Under the pieces are notes generated by a model, which was not told the DNA's origin, made no database searches, and saw only the letters and a program-made list of their open reading frames with translations. From the NCBI GenBank assembly GCA_001574975.1, contig KQ965732.1, positions 682,001 to 746,000 of the forward strand: a DNA stretch of 64,000 nucleotides, in the 5' to 3' direction. The DNA comes from Gonapodya prolifera JEL478. Taxonomy: Eukaryota; Monoblepharomycota; Monoblepharidomycetes; Monoblepharidales; Gonapodyaceae. A program made the position numbers and the translations under genes. Of this stretch, positions 18,498 through 31,299 are shown piece by piece (the stretch's first letter is position 1; each line of letters begins with the position of its first letter).

Positions 18498-20227
18498 TTT
18501 TCTCAGCGTCGTCGGGATAGTTATGCTGTTGTTGGACTGGGTCTGCGTGTGCACCAGTCCCTGTGATTCTGCTAGCGCTTGCGCCTGACCTTGAGCTTCG
18601 GCGCAATCCCAGATCTTCGCCTCGGCCTGCACCCTCGACCACCTCAGCTGCAACCAAGCCGCGTCCCACAGTGTCCAACGTCGGCTTCGGCGCAGGATTC
18701 GAAAGTGGGGAGCTCACCCGAGAAGGTGATTTCGATGTTCCCAGCGGTACTGTTGACAAACTCATTCCCTTACTGGCACCATCCAAAATGTAATGTAGGC
18801 ACCTTGCCTGCCCTGCCCCCGTGTCAACCCCTCCATTCGAGCAAGGGCAGCAGGCCCACGAGAATGGAGCACTACTCTATGACCGACGTAAAAATGTGCT
18901 CAGGCAACCTTCGATCATCTCTCTCATTCGCGACTATTATTTCATTGGGTGGGAGAGGGCCTGGGAACGTGGTTTTAGCCGTGAAGGAAGAACCACCACC
19001 AGTTCACGTTATAATTTCACTTGTGAGAGTAATCGTTTCATGTTCGCAAGATTGATTTTGTGATAAATGTGTTGTATCAGATGTAATCACGGGCATCCAA
19101 ATAACTGAAGACTGGGAGCAAAATTGGGCCGGCCACTGATCAATCTTCGTACAAATTGTCAATCTTCGAGCTCGAATTTTGGTCTTTGAGGTTGTGAACA
19201 TTGTATTTCGTAGGTCGCCATGCGTCCTGAAGACATTCCTCACATCGCCACGGTAAAGTGATCAGACTGCAGGCAAACGAGTACAAGACTGTATTTATTG
19301 ATAATTTTTGCAAAACTTCAAATCAAAGATCATCTCCTTTTGTCCCCGAGGCCCGAATCGCTTAGAACCACGGCCACTAAAGCTAGAAAGTGGCCTGGCG
19401 GACGGCGTATTGAAGGATTCAATATGTTTCTTACTAGGCAACTACATATTGGTAAATTTTGTTTTTGAGTAAACCCGACTACTCCGGCGAACCGCCCTGT
19501 TTCATCAAGCCGATAACTCATTTAGGTACAGTCGCAGTTTGAACATAAAATAATTTCCATCGGTGTAGGGAGAAAGCACCATGGACTGCAAAAATTACCA
19601 GTCGGTGGCAGTCGAGGAAACGGATTCATCTAATAACTGCAGATGAAACCTACGTTTGATAAATACTGGAATCGTGGATGGAAGTGTGGAAGAAAAGGGC
19701 AGAAGATGAGCAAAATCGCACCTCAACGGGCCCAACCAAATGAGAACGAGTCTCCTGTCCAAGTGAAAAGTGTTATCTTCACATAAATCATTTTTTCATG
19801 ATGAAGAACACCTTGAAGCTGAACTGTTCAATAAGATCTCCGACAACCCTGTTCAAAATCACTTTGGCGTGATATCCAGTTTCGAAAAGCCTTTTCGCAA
19901 GGGGAGTTTCTTGAGCGTCGAATTTGCTCTCAGTAGGGTGTACATCAGAAATGAGAGAATCCAGAGATGTGGGACTGGGTTTGAGGAAGACCTTAGACCC
20001 TTAACTCAGTGCTTCCTTCCTTTGTTTCTCCTTCCGTTCTCCAGAAGAGCACATGAAAGAGCTCAATTGCGTGGAAGATGTTAGAAGTATCCAAGAGAAG
20101 AGCTACGACAAAGGGAGAGCAACGGAACATGTGAAATGGCGCCAATGCGAGTGATGCGAGCGAAAGAGCAGCGCCAAGAGCAGCGATGCTAAATAAAATA
20201 TTAAAATTTGTTGCACAGTCATCGAAG
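18498..20227. other. gene-poor spacer between inverted repeat arms
   Basis: About 1.7 kb, AT-richer than its surroundings. A minus-strand frame from Met at about 18786 codes a Ser/Gly/Arg-rich stretch and could be a diverged gene remnant, but it has no recognisable domain or downstream exon. The rest (18800-20227) shows only short frames; I see nothing functional in it. Confidence 0.4.
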
Positions 20228-20541
20228 CGAATTTTCCACTGCCTGAAGGTGTGTCCCACCAAGATGGGATAGCAGCACCCCTGGGGTCTGCTCACGACAC
20301 GAGCTTAATGGATCGGTACAAGGGGAGTCGACCACGCACCTCCAACGCTACCAGAGCAGCCCATCGCGCACCACAACAGGTGAAATCCGTACGAAAAATC
20401 GACGCAATCCGGAAAAGTGCCCGGTCCCTTTGGCGCGGAAGTGAGTAAGAAGGAGGGCGGGGGTCCGATGGGTGGGCCACCCGATGAACGCAGACAGGCA
20501 CACTCGCTCAAAGAAATCGATTTTACAGCTTGGACTGGGCC
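20228..20541 (+). repeat. inverted repeat, right arm
   Basis: Partner of 18180-18497. It lies immediately 5' of the Nrg1-like gene, and its end overlaps an open frame that could extend that gene upstream (Met at 20484). In the left arm the matching position has GTGAGT where this arm has GGGAGT, so any splice use of the two arms would differ. Confidence 0.7.
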
Positions 20542-20717
20542 GCACCTTTTTGCGCATACGAAGAACGCAACGACTGCAGGACTGCTGCAAGAGCGCGCGC
20601 ACGCTTGCAACCACAACCACACCTTTGACTGAAGGAGACGATACGCTAAGCGACACCAGGGGAACACATACATCGAGCCAGACAGCAACCGAACGAGGGT
20701 TGAAGAGAAGAGACAAG

Positions 20718-23700
20718 ATGCGGATCGACGTGCTTGTTGACAGAGAGGAGAAGGAAGACCGGTGGAGTGAGAATGAGTGGGAGAGACTTGGACGACAGGT
20801 GCAGGGGCAGGAGATGGAGTTTGAGGGAGATTCCACATTGAGAACACCATACGATACGGCGGAGCTGCAGCGAGGGATGGCGGACGGGCGGAATGGCGCG
20901 GGAGCGAACGGGGTTGGCATTGGGCGTGTGTGGGTGCGAGAGTCAGCAAACAAGGGGTGGGAGAGGCAACATGAGCCTGTCGCGGGCGATAAACGGACGC
21001 ATGCGCCGGTGGGATTGAATGGACGGACTGCATTTGGACAGGTTGGGGTGGCTGCAGTTGCACGGACACATGGTGCACATCCACTTGCACTTGCATCCGC
21101 ACACCACACCCACCAGACGGACGGCACGTACTCCACACCGCAAACAAATGCAATCATCTCCGCGCTGTTTCTCCCACAATCGGCGGACTCAGCCGACTCC
21201 ACCGACGCTCTGCCCACGCCGGACTCAGACCATTCGCTCACCCCGGACACGTCAGACGACACCAACGCCTCGTACGACGTGTCGTCTCGCTCTCCCCTCC
21301 ACTCGGACTCGCATTCCGGTGGGGAGTCGTCCGGGTCTGTGTCGGCGTCGGCGTCGGCGCCTGCTTCGAGATCGTCGTCGGGATCGTCTTCAGGGACGGG
21401 ACACTCGCACTCGTCAAATCGCCGTTCGTCAGCAGCACACTCCCACCCCACCCATCCCACGATTCCGATCGCAGTCTCTCATCTTCAGTATGCTCCGAAC
21501 GACGTCGCACCATTTCAAGAGACTCAGTCGTGGGACTCGTCGCGCACGCTCCAACAGTCCAGCGTGACAGACTCGTCGCTTCCACTCCCGATTCTCCCTC
21601 CCTCGCAACACTCTCACCCCAGTTACCCTCTCTCTCTGGACAACGGATTGAAGTCCCAAAAAGAATGGTTTCCATCGATCCCCCACGGTGCACAGGCCAT
21701 CCATCCTCATTCATCTCTCACGCCTCATCTTCCTCACATTGTATCTCCTCAACCCTTCCCGCCAATTCCTCGCGCTCTTCCCGCCCCTCACTCTGCCACG
21801 TCGTCGTCATCCTCGACTTACTCCTTTAATTCGCACACATCACCTTCTCCTCACCCTCCATCTCTCCACTCGACACACTCTCACTCTTCTCAATCCTCAT
21901 CCAACTCGTCATCCTCATCCTCGTCTCATCGATCTCATCGATCTCACCGCTCCCTCCGTCAACCTTTCCTCGCTCCCACTCCCACCACCGGAGACCTCGT
22001 ACAGACTCCCCAAGGAGCGTCTTACAACCCCACCTGGTCTAACGGTGTGCCGGTTCAAGGAAACGTGAGAAGTAATGGGTTGCCAGCACCAATGCTTTAC
22101 GTCGGGTCGAGCCTTTCAGCATCGGGGGGCTTTGTGGCTCCTGTATCCTTACTGGAGCCACAGGTGCACGGCGTTACCCCCGTTGCACCACTCAACCCCC
22201 TCGCTATCCCGCCGGCACCCAACAGAGCGCACATCGCCCAGGCACCTGCACCGATACCCCACTCCGATCATATCGCATCGGAGTTTGTCTCGCCCAGGGG
22301 TAACCCTGCCACGGGGCTCCTCGCTCCTGCAGTGAACAAGCCCGCACCTCCCCACTGGCCGCCCACCGTTCCTCTTCCCGCGCCTTTACCTCTTCCCGCG
22401 CCTTTACCTCTCCCCGCGGCCTTACCCGCCCCTCTCGCTCCCCCACCGCTTGTTCCAGCGAAGCACACCGTTTCTGGGTCGACCAAGTGGGGGACTGGGT
22501 CGTCGGCCTCCGGGTCGGGTTGGGACTCTGGGTCCAGGGCGGGGTCCGGGTCCGGGTCAGCGAGTGACGAAGGTACCAGCGGGAACGGAAGTGGGAGTGA
22601 AGGAGGGCCAGTTGTGGGTGTGAGACCGATTATGGCGATGGTAAGTGTCTCAATGGAGAGCGGTGTTATATTTTCTCGAGTGATTAGTGACACGTACTTT
22701 TCTCTCTTCCACCGATAAGCCCCGCTCTCCTCCAGGTTCTGTAAACCACCACCCCCATTCATGGTCAACACTCCCTCCCAGCCTGATACCTACACAACCC
22801 ATTCCCATTCAGGGTGTACACGCAGCCACCGCCGCCCCACGCACCCGATCCTGTTCCGCGACCATCCCTTCGACCCCACCCCTCGCGTTCGCATCCCGTG
22901 CTATTAGTGAAGGACCGACGTGGCACTCCAACCCCGTCGCTTCTGTGGCCGGGTCGTGGACCAGCGAAGAACCTCCCCGAAAAGTTCCCCGTGTTTCTCC
23001 CACTCGACCCTCCGCAACCGTGGTCGGGATTATGACGGATATTCCTGCTTCCGTATCTCCGGCAGACGCGAGGAGTAGTACGGGCCACCGGACACACCAC
23101 AACCATCACAGGCATAGAAACGGTCAGGCAGTTCCAGCAGAGGGTGCAGGGGTAACGGGCGTTATCTTCAAGAGGAAGCGCCAGTACATTTGCCAATACG
23201 AGGGTTGCGGGAAGACATTTTCGACGAGGTAAGAATGTGGTGGCGCCGGTGGTGTTGTTGTGGTGCAACAATGAAACCCATCCCGTTCTTCGCATCTCTA
23301 TTAGCGGTCACCTGGCTCGCCACCGACGAGTGCATGTTGGGAGCAAACCGTTTGCCTGTCCTATCCGGGACTGCGAGCAGCGGTTCAGCAGGCACGATAA
23401 CGTAAGCGGTGACGTTTTTGGAGGGCAACCACAGATCTCACCATCATTGTCTTCGTATCACTCCACCCACGCAAAATCTCTCTCCGTCAATATTTTCGAT
23501 CAGATGACACAACACTACCGCGGGCACCTCCGCCGCCTCATGGAGTCTGGACTAATGTCGTCTGAAGATGTTGCATACTACGCCAGTGTGTCATCTCCTG
23601 GGGCTCTGGCGGCAGAGAGGAGGGCTGCTGGGGGTTTGAGAGAAAGGTCTCAATCGGGAGGGTCCGGGTCTGATGGTGAGTTCAATTATCTGTTGTGGGC

Positions 23701-25135
23701 TCGGCAACAATACGTTACAATGGGTCGTCCACTCGGAATAGGTACGTTGGACGCACAAACGCCAGCAGCAAGAGCACCACACCACGTCGTAGGGTCTCCC
23801 GCTGTATTACCCGGCCCTGGTGGATTTGCCCCTCCCGAGACTCCAGCTGGAGTGGGAGCGCCAGTACCCATGCTAGTGGACCAGCTCAACGCGGTTCCCT
23901 CCCAACCGATCACGGGAGTCATTGAGGAGACTACAAGACGTAGGTATCGCGTCGCACTGTCGTGTGATGGCGTGGGGACGTTGGATGCTCACCGGTTCTA
24001 TGCGGGCCACCGCGATGGTTCCCCAGCTTCGGTCCACCACCATGCATACACCAACGGTCTGACCCAGGGGAACCGTCATCCAAACGTCCCAATACCTGTG
24101 GATACTACCGCGCCTATGCTTGTCGATACTCCAGCGCCGATCAATACCCCCTTTCCAGTGATCCCCGCTCCCCCATTCGTAAGGGGAACGTCAGTGGCCG
24201 TGTCTGATCGAGGATCACCTTCGCCCGCAATGGGGCACCCCTCTTGCGACACTACAATCCCTGCAATCGCGGGCCAAACCTTTCACGCTGCCCCGGCTGG
24301 TTATCCAGGGGCCGCCACAAGAGCTCCTTTGGCACCCTTAACCTCACCCCTCGTGACCGTTGCGTCGAGCGCTAATGGAGCGCCGAGGGGTCCCGCGTGG
24401 GCCGGACCTACGGACGGAATGGTAGACATCATGGGCATAGCGGACCCGTTGCCCCCGCCGCAGAGAGAATTCACCGGCGATGGAGCGGTGGGACAATGGA
24501 GTGCCCAATTGGGTGCTCGGACGGGAGTCCCCCCTCGGGCGCCGTCAGCTAATGGTATTCCCTTGGGCGTGCCGGTGTCTCCTCCGGCTGTAAGCCCACA
24601 TGAGCATTACAGGAGACCAGGAGGAGGTGGGGCACAACCCGCTCAAGAGTACCCAGCGACCGCGCCCTCAGCTTCCGGTGCTGGTTCGTACTCCCATGCA
24701 CCCATGCCCACCATCACTGTGACGACAACACTAAGGCACCAGTACCCTCTCGATGGAGGGTCCCTGTCTGCACAGGTTGTTCGATCGGACAGTTTGACAG
24801 ACGGGGAGAACCACTCCAGGACATCAACAGCGCGATACGAGTTTCGCCTAGAGAATGCGCCGCCAGGACGACCGGGGGAGGCTGGGCAGATGACTCTATG
24901 CACGAGTGGTAACGCCGAGGGTTTGGATTTGAGGGGAGGTGCCGCGACATGGAGGGTGGCGGGGATTGATTACAGGGTGGAGCCGAGCCTTATGCAGGGT
25001 TCAGCAGGTGCAGGACAGGGGTTTGCTGGACAGTCACCGCAGATCGGGATTCCAGGGCAATCGGGGGGAACCAGGGCAATGAGTGAGGAGAGGGTTGTGG
25101 TGCAGAGGAGGGAGCAGCAGTCACCTAGATCATGA
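20718..25135 (+). CDS. large Nrg1-like C2H2 zinc-finger transcription factor
   Basis: Proposed exons 20718-22640, 22720-23228, 23305-23401 and 23504-25135 give 1386 aa. Two C2H2 fingers span the last three exons: YICQYEGCGKTFSTS then GHLARHRRVH, and FACPIRDCEQRFSRHDN then MTQHYRGHL. The second intron falls inside finger 1 and rebuilds STSGHLARH exactly. The finger pair matches the Nrg1/Nrg2 type, which in yeasts represses carbon-source and filamentation genes. The fingers lie near residues 800-860, flanked by very long Ser/His-, Pro- and Gly/Ser-rich disordered arms including a PLPAPLPLPAPLP repeat and SVSASASAPAS. The start at 20718 has good context (CAAGATG); Met at 20484 is in frame but inside the inverted repeat. 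Nrg1 itself is far shorter, so orthology is uncertain. Confidence 0.82.
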
Positions 25136-25978
25136 AGGACTTGCTCCATTGGTGGAGACATCAACCTTGAGTCTTCGTTTCTCTTTAGGCCCGACATATC
25201 ATACTTCCCACCCATATAATCACATTCCCTCCTTTTTGGATTACTAATCCGCAAGCTTTTGTGCGTCTTTTAAAAGTTTGGTACCGGCGGTGACTGTATG
25301 TTGTCACAAGTTCGCCACATTCCTACACAATGCAATGTTTGTCAAGTCGGATTATTTTTTTGAATATATCGAGATGTGGAACTTGAAGGCGGAATTCCGA
25401 ACTCCACAGAAAACAGAGAATTGGTCACTTGGCTTTGCGTTCTGTTTTGTTGCAAAAAGAGGTCTGCGGTCGTCAAGTATCACATTTTTGCCATCTACAT
25501 TCAATCCACCCCCCCACCCCCCATGTAAGTGTCATCGTCACGGCGATTCCTGTTCTATCTTCCGCTCTCGCACTCTACGTGTGTGCCTGCACTCACGGAA
25601 TCCAACGATGACAACTTCTCGAATCCGGAGTCTTGAGGCTCACAGCTTTCATTGGCGAAGACCGGCATTCAAATAGTCATAGTTACACTGAGGGTTCTCG
25701 CAGAGCTGCTTGGACGGGAACGAAGGATGCCGGTGGAAGGCGACGTTTTACATAGTGGTCTTACTCCGTTTCTTCCTTCCCTCCTTCAAGCCATCGCACC
25801 TTCACCATCGTGCTAGTCAATAGGCCTTTCCGACTTCGGGTAGCAAGCTAGAGAGTTTCATGTTTGTCCGTGAAAGCGGGAAGAAAATATATTGTTTTTC
25901 TTTTTACACACAGAACTGTACTGGTTTCAGCTCCCTGGTATTCCACAGAAAAGCCATGGGTAGCATGAGCGCTTCGTC
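25136..25978. other. convergent intergenic region
   Basis: About 840 nt between two stop codons. It holds short frames only; a C-rich run lies near 25508-25521. No gene, terminator hairpin or repeat was recognised. Confidence 0.4.
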
Positions 25979-27329
25979 TTACAATTTCGCGCCGCCTGCC
26001 TTCTTCGACGCAAGGAATTCTGGGGTTTTGTTGGTAACGCCCAGACCAGCCCCTCCATCTACAGCGAGAAAGAATCAGCGGAGAAAGCAATGAACACGTT
26101 TCAAAAGGGTTGGGTATCTCACCGATCGGTATTGTAACACCTGTTGCATGGAATGGCACCACATCGCGGGAACCAGGACACAAATCGTGGAAATCAGCAT
26201 TTCCCAACATCGCAAGAAACATTGAACTTACCGTTGAGGTAGGCTCCCGCCCTGGACGTTAGAAGAAGAATCAGGCCGGCCATGTCCTCCGGCGATCCAA
26301 TTCGACCCAAGGGTTGCGCGGCGATCAGCGCACCCATGGCGTTCTTCACAGCGTATCCTGACATACGCGACTCAAAGAGACCCGGCGCTACGCAGTTGAC
26401 TGTCACACCTCGCCTGCAACGCACAAAGTTGAATCGCACATTGAGCGCGTCCCAAATGAGTCGGCTCACTTCGCAAGGATGACACTCAAATTCCGCGTGA
26501 GATGCATCACAGCGGCTTTGCTCGTCGGGTAACTCGGGACTACTGTTCCAGACTGCCCCAAAGCGTTCCCCTCGTCGACGGATACGCCGGCAATGGAGCT
26601 GATGTTAACGACTCGCGAGGGACTACGAGATCGGATTTGCCTCCTTTGGTTGGCCATAAATTGCTAGTTGGAAGCTCAAACTCACTCCACGTTTCCTCGA
26701 GAGGCCTTCTCGAGCATAGGAAGGCATGCCACGGTGAGGTAATAAATGCTGGAACTTGGTCAGCATGTGAACATTCGTGAGAACAACAGACTTGACTCAC
26801 CATTTCACATTCAAGGCCAGGAGATCATCCCATCCCTGCTTTTCTGGGAAATTCTCCAACGGTGCGCCCCAAGTGATCCCCGCATTGTTTACTGTGACGA
26901 AAAACACTTCAGCACCAACTCCCCCTTCCCTCCACGACCGCATTCATTTACCCAAAACGTGCAGCCTCCCTTCAGGTTCCCTCTCCGCAATCGCTTTGGC
27001 CAACGCGTCGCAATCGGCTTTGTTTTTCAACCCGGCGACGATCGGGATGCACACTCCCCCAGCTGCTTTGGAATGCTGGGCGTTGATTTCCTCGGCAGCT
27101 CGGTTTATTACGTCAGCTTTTCGGGAGGCGATGTACACGCGGCAGCCATTCTGGACCAGGGCCGATGCGTACATACGACCGATGCCGACACCTGTCGGAT
27201 ACAGCTCGGATCAGAACGCAAAGAAGACACCCAACGGTACTGGACGAGCTCACCTCCACCGGTAACGAGGCAGATCTTGCCTTTCACGTCATAAAGAGAC
27301 CGGATGGAAAGGTCAAGCTTGTCGGACAT
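25979..27329 (-). CDS. short-chain dehydrogenase/reductase (RhlG / 3-oxoacyl-reductase-like)
   Basis: NAD(P)-dependent SDR oxidoreductase, 300 aa. Proposed exons: 27254-27329, 26952-27191, 26801-26891, 26686-26748, 26470-26622, 26232-26413, 26123-26140 and 25979-26058. The cofactor loop TGGGVGIG is rebuilt across intron 1. NNAG follows at the start of exon 3, the catalytic Ser is in VVNISSIAGVS, and the Tyr/Lys pair is in YPTSK. VTVNCVAPGLFESRM and the C-terminal PIDGGAGLGV are typical. The N-terminus SLYDVKGKICLVTGGG resembles fungal proteins annotated as RhlG-like or 3-oxoacyl-ACP reductase-like. The substrate is unknown. Exon 7 is only 18 nt and supplies GVTIPI in the strand before the final DGG. 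No signal for targeting was seen. Confidence 0.88.
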
Positions 27330-27845
27330 GGTTTCGGGAGAGGTGAACGGCAAAATTCTAGGAAGTTCAGGCGGACCACTGACCCCAAGCTCGAACTCGT
27401 GAATCTATCAAGTAAGGCACGGATAGAACGAGCAAGGCACATGTAACACTATAGCAATGTGTATCGCTGTTGCTCTTTTTGAAGGAGGGGGTCAACTCAT
27501 CAAAGTAAACCTAACGCTTCAGTGGTTCAGAGCAACAACCATGCAGGTTGTGTGAGCAGAAAGAGACACCGACTTTTAGCTCTTATAATGCTTCGTATGA
27601 TGATGAGAAAAGGAACCATGAGTCACCCCAATTCATGCCCCACCATGACAAGCCCAGCCCGACCATGCTTTGGAGATGGAAGCGTATGCATTTTGTTCGT
27701 GGCGTTTTCAATATGTGCAAACAGCTGTCTTTGTCGCACAACATTTAGTGAGTAGACACATTCGGGGGAAGAAGGCAAAACTCTTCTAAGCCGTAAATGT
27801 TACCAAAATAAATTATGATATCTCGAAGTCATTATAGTCGGAAAG
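27330..27845. promoter_or_regulatory. divergent intergenic region, SDR and calcineurin A
   Basis: 516 nt separating two divergent starts. AT-rich toward the calcineurin start, with short frames only. No specific element was identified. Confidence 0.4.
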
Positions 27846-30800
27846 ATGACTTCGAAACAAGAAGGGTTTTGTCGGGGATTGGGGCCAAACACAAAGCTGT
27901 TACAACAGCCACGAACATCCAAAAACGGAAGCTCCAAACCGCGTCGCTCCTCCGTTTTACGCGCTCGTACTATGTCAGCGCGCTCTCCGGTGGCCGTGCC
28001 GCCCCCAAACCCTTCATCGAGCGCTCCACTTATCAACCACATTCCTCCATCGGTGATGGGGTCGCGGGACTCATTGGACGGGGCCGACCGTTCTGGAGAC
28101 GGAGCAAACGGACAGGCAAGAGCTTCTGGAACTGGAACGCCGCGGAGTAATGGCGGTACAGGGTCTGGAGCGCCATCACCCCCTGCTATCCGTCACATTT
28201 TGCCCTCCGCCAACGTTATCGCCAAAATTAACGACGCCGGAAAAGTGAAAGTGGATAATCAGGATCTGTCTGTCGTGGTTATGCCTGGAACTGGCGAAAG
28301 AGTTTCCACCAAGGAACGAGTTATAAAAGGTGAACATCCAATCAGGCATACTCGCGAAGCTTCACACAGCGGCGCTGCAAGCTTTTGGCGCAAACACGGG
28401 TACATTGTACGGGAAACATAAGGCGCGCGCCTTAGCTGTGCTGTCGTAACTGCAAAGAACGTACTTTGCTGGGACAGACAGAGTTTACATCCACCCGGAG
28501 AGAAATGGTTTGGACCAACTTCGAAATTGAAAGGGTTATGTGACCGTAAGACCTGAACATCAGTGGGATCCATTCGAAGAAGGGCAGGATGTGATAGGAG
28601 AACCAACATCAAACGTCCAGGGACACTACCTGCCGCTCAGAGGTGTTTGTGCTGACATGAGCGCCACCTCTTATCTCCATTTAGACGTACCACCTCCGGC
28701 GACCAGCGTTCCTACAGACGCACAGTTCTGGTCGAAGAAGGACCCCAACAAGCCCGACCCCGACTTCCTGAAGCAGCATTTCTTCCGAGAAGGACGAGTA
28801 ACGGAGGAACAAGCCATGTGGATTTTACAGAAGGGGACAGAAATACTGCGGAGAGAACAGAATGTTTTGGATGTGGAAGCCCCAATAACAGGTCAGTGAT
28901 CCCCTCTCATGTGGGACAGCGGCGAACAAGCGAGACACTTTGCGGACACATCCGCCACTGGAGCTGGAGACGATACAAATGAAAACTTAAAACGGTGCCT
29001 CTGGAGCTGGAAACCTGTTGGAACCTCCGTGGCCATGATTCTCTGGATCGCTCCTTTCTCGAATGCTTCATCAGCGTGCCTTCTAACCCACTGACTGCAC
29101 TACTCACAGTGTGTGGGGATGTTCACGGACAGTACTACGACCTGATGAAACTATTGGAGGTTGGTGGTAACCCTGCGACGACCCGGTATCTGTTTTTGGG
29201 AGACTATGTGGATCGGGGCTATTTCAGTATCGAAGTGAGTTTATTCAGAAAATAATTTTGCCAACGATGATCTCACGCTTTCGTCCAGTGCTATTTGTAC
29301 CTTCTCGTTTTGAAAATCTGGTACCCGACTACTCTATCCATGCTCCGAGGAAACCACGAGTGCCGACACCTCACGGACTACTTCACTTTCAAGATTGAGT
29401 GTTGGTCTTTTCCTCCATTTGTCATATGTAGTGGGTCGTCGCCTTGACCGACAAATCACCCAGGCAAGCACAAATACTCAGAGAGCGTGTACGAGGCATG
29501 CCTGGAGTCATTTTGCGCACTACCTCTCGCCGCCATTCTCAACAAACAGTTCCTGTGTATCCACGGTGGTCTCAGCCCCGAAATGACCAGTGTCCAGGAC
29601 ATCAGGAATGTAGGTTCCGGTTTCGACTTGTTTTGTGTTGTTTTTGTTTAAACCACTCATTTTGGCACAAAAGCTGAACCGTTTCCGAGAGCCTCCCACT
29701 CACGGACTGATGTGTGATCTCCTTTGGGCAGACCCGGTCGAGGACTTTGGGCAAGAGAAGAACGCGGACTTTTATGCGCACAATCACGTCCGTGGTTGCT
29801 CGTACTTCTTCTCGTGGGTGATTATTGTTCTCCTTTGATTCGGTGGAGCAAAACCGTATTTCCTCGTTCAAGTTACAACGCGGCCTGTACATTCTTGGAA
29901 AACAACAACCTCCTTTCCCTTATTCGAGCACACGAAGCACAAGATGCTGGCTATCGCATGTACCGGAAGACCAAGACCACTGGGTTTCCATCTGTGATCA
30001 CCATTTTCTCCGCACCTAACTACCTTGACGTTTACAACAACAAAGGTGATTCCTATCTTCACGTACAGAGCGAATCCGTTTTCAACTTTACGGTACTCCC
30101 CTTCTCAAAGCCGCTGTTTTGAAATACGAGAACAACGTGATGAATATTCGGCAGTTCAACTGGTAGGTACACACTCACTGTGTCAGTGTCGCTGAGAGTC
30201 TTGTCTTACCCCTTGTCAAAGCACTCCGCACCCCTACTGGTTACCTAACTTTATGGACGTTTTCACATGGTCACTTCCGTTCGTGGGCGAAAAGATAACG
30301 GACATGCTACTCGGCATTTTGAACATTTGCACGAAAGAGGAGTTGATGGCGGACGAGCCTCTGGAGGAGAAACCAACCCCAAAACGTGAGTTGGTGCAAG
30401 CTCTTGGCTCTCCTCTGTAGCTAATGTGACGATTCTTTGCCAGTGGATTCTGAACAACGGAAGATCATCATCAAGAACAAAGTTCTTGCCGTTGGTCGAA
30501 TGGCGCGCGCATTCAATACGCTTCGAGAGGAATCCGAGAATATCGCCGAGTTAAAGGCGATCATGGGAGTAAATGCCTTACCCGCGGGCACACTGGCGCT
30601 GGGTGCTGAGGGTATCAAGAAAGGTAAGATCGACGGTCTGCGCTCGAAGTGATCGGCTTGTATATGAATGCCGTTTTTTCAAAGCGATCCAAACCTTCGA
30701 GGAGGCGAAGAAAGCTGATCAGGACAATGAGCGATTACCGCCGATGGGGGGAAATGAACATTCCACAGGGTCTCTTGGGCGGAAACAGGCCAAGGAGGCT

Positions 30801-31175
30801 GCGCGAAAGAACTCAAACGCGAGCACTTTGGAAAATGAATCTCCACCTAAATCGCCATCGACGCCTGTATCGCAGGTATCAACCTTTGCGCCCCCCTCTC
30901 CGGCCTCGAGCGTGTCGTCCTCCATAGGGGGCCGCAGGTCAGCGGAAGTGACTCCTGCATCTCTTCCGAAACGGGGTGGCGACAATGCGCAAAGTAGTCC
31001 TGTGCCTCCGGCACGATATTCTGGACCGGAATCACAGGGAGTTTACGCCAAAGAGCCACGAATCGGGGACGCCTCTAGAGGGGTGGAGGCCACACCGGTG
31101 CCACCTCCGAGACGGACAATCACCGATGTTTTCACGGGGGGTAAAGATGGGAAGCGGAATGGTTCCAAGAAATAG
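27846..31175 (+). CDS. CNA1: calcineurin catalytic subunit A (Ser/Thr phosphatase 2B)
   Basis: Ca2+/calmodulin-activated phosphatase that acts with regulatory subunit B. Exons 27846-28329, 28685-28891, 29110-29234, 29289-29400, 29464-29609, 29674-29813, 29873-30045, 30111-30162, 30222-30385, 30444-30623 and 30685-31175 stay in frame for 757 aa. Metal and catalytic motifs are GDVHGQ, GDYVDRG and RGNHE, followed by HGGLSP and [12 protein letters not shown]. The B-binding segment begins at SPHPYWLPN-type sequence (here [10 protein letters not shown]) and continues to [11 protein letters not shown]. The calmodulin-binding region includes [19 protein letters not shown], and the autoinhibitory element is [17 protein letters not shown]. 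Compared with the family it has a long Ser/Pro-rich N-terminal extension (about 130 residues) and a disordered C-tail. Intron 1 (355 nt) is unusually long. Confidence 0.96.
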
Positions 31176-31299
31176 CATTTTGTAGTTGTAACGCGTAGCT
31201 GTCTAATATATAATTTCGAATTTGGTGCATAATACGGCTGTGGGTGGTTACATGCAAACTGGCTTCCCCAACCATGCAAACAAAAAACAGTGACACCAA

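Noticed and set aside
18280-18786. 168-codon minus-strand frame beginning with Met at 18786
   Set aside because: Overlaps the inverted repeat arm, has no domain and no downstream exons; kept only as a possible remnant.
20472-20717. Upstream extension of the Nrg1-like protein
   Set aside because: The frame opens with a GTG codon inside the inverted repeat; the Met at 20718 has a better context and lies outside the repeat.
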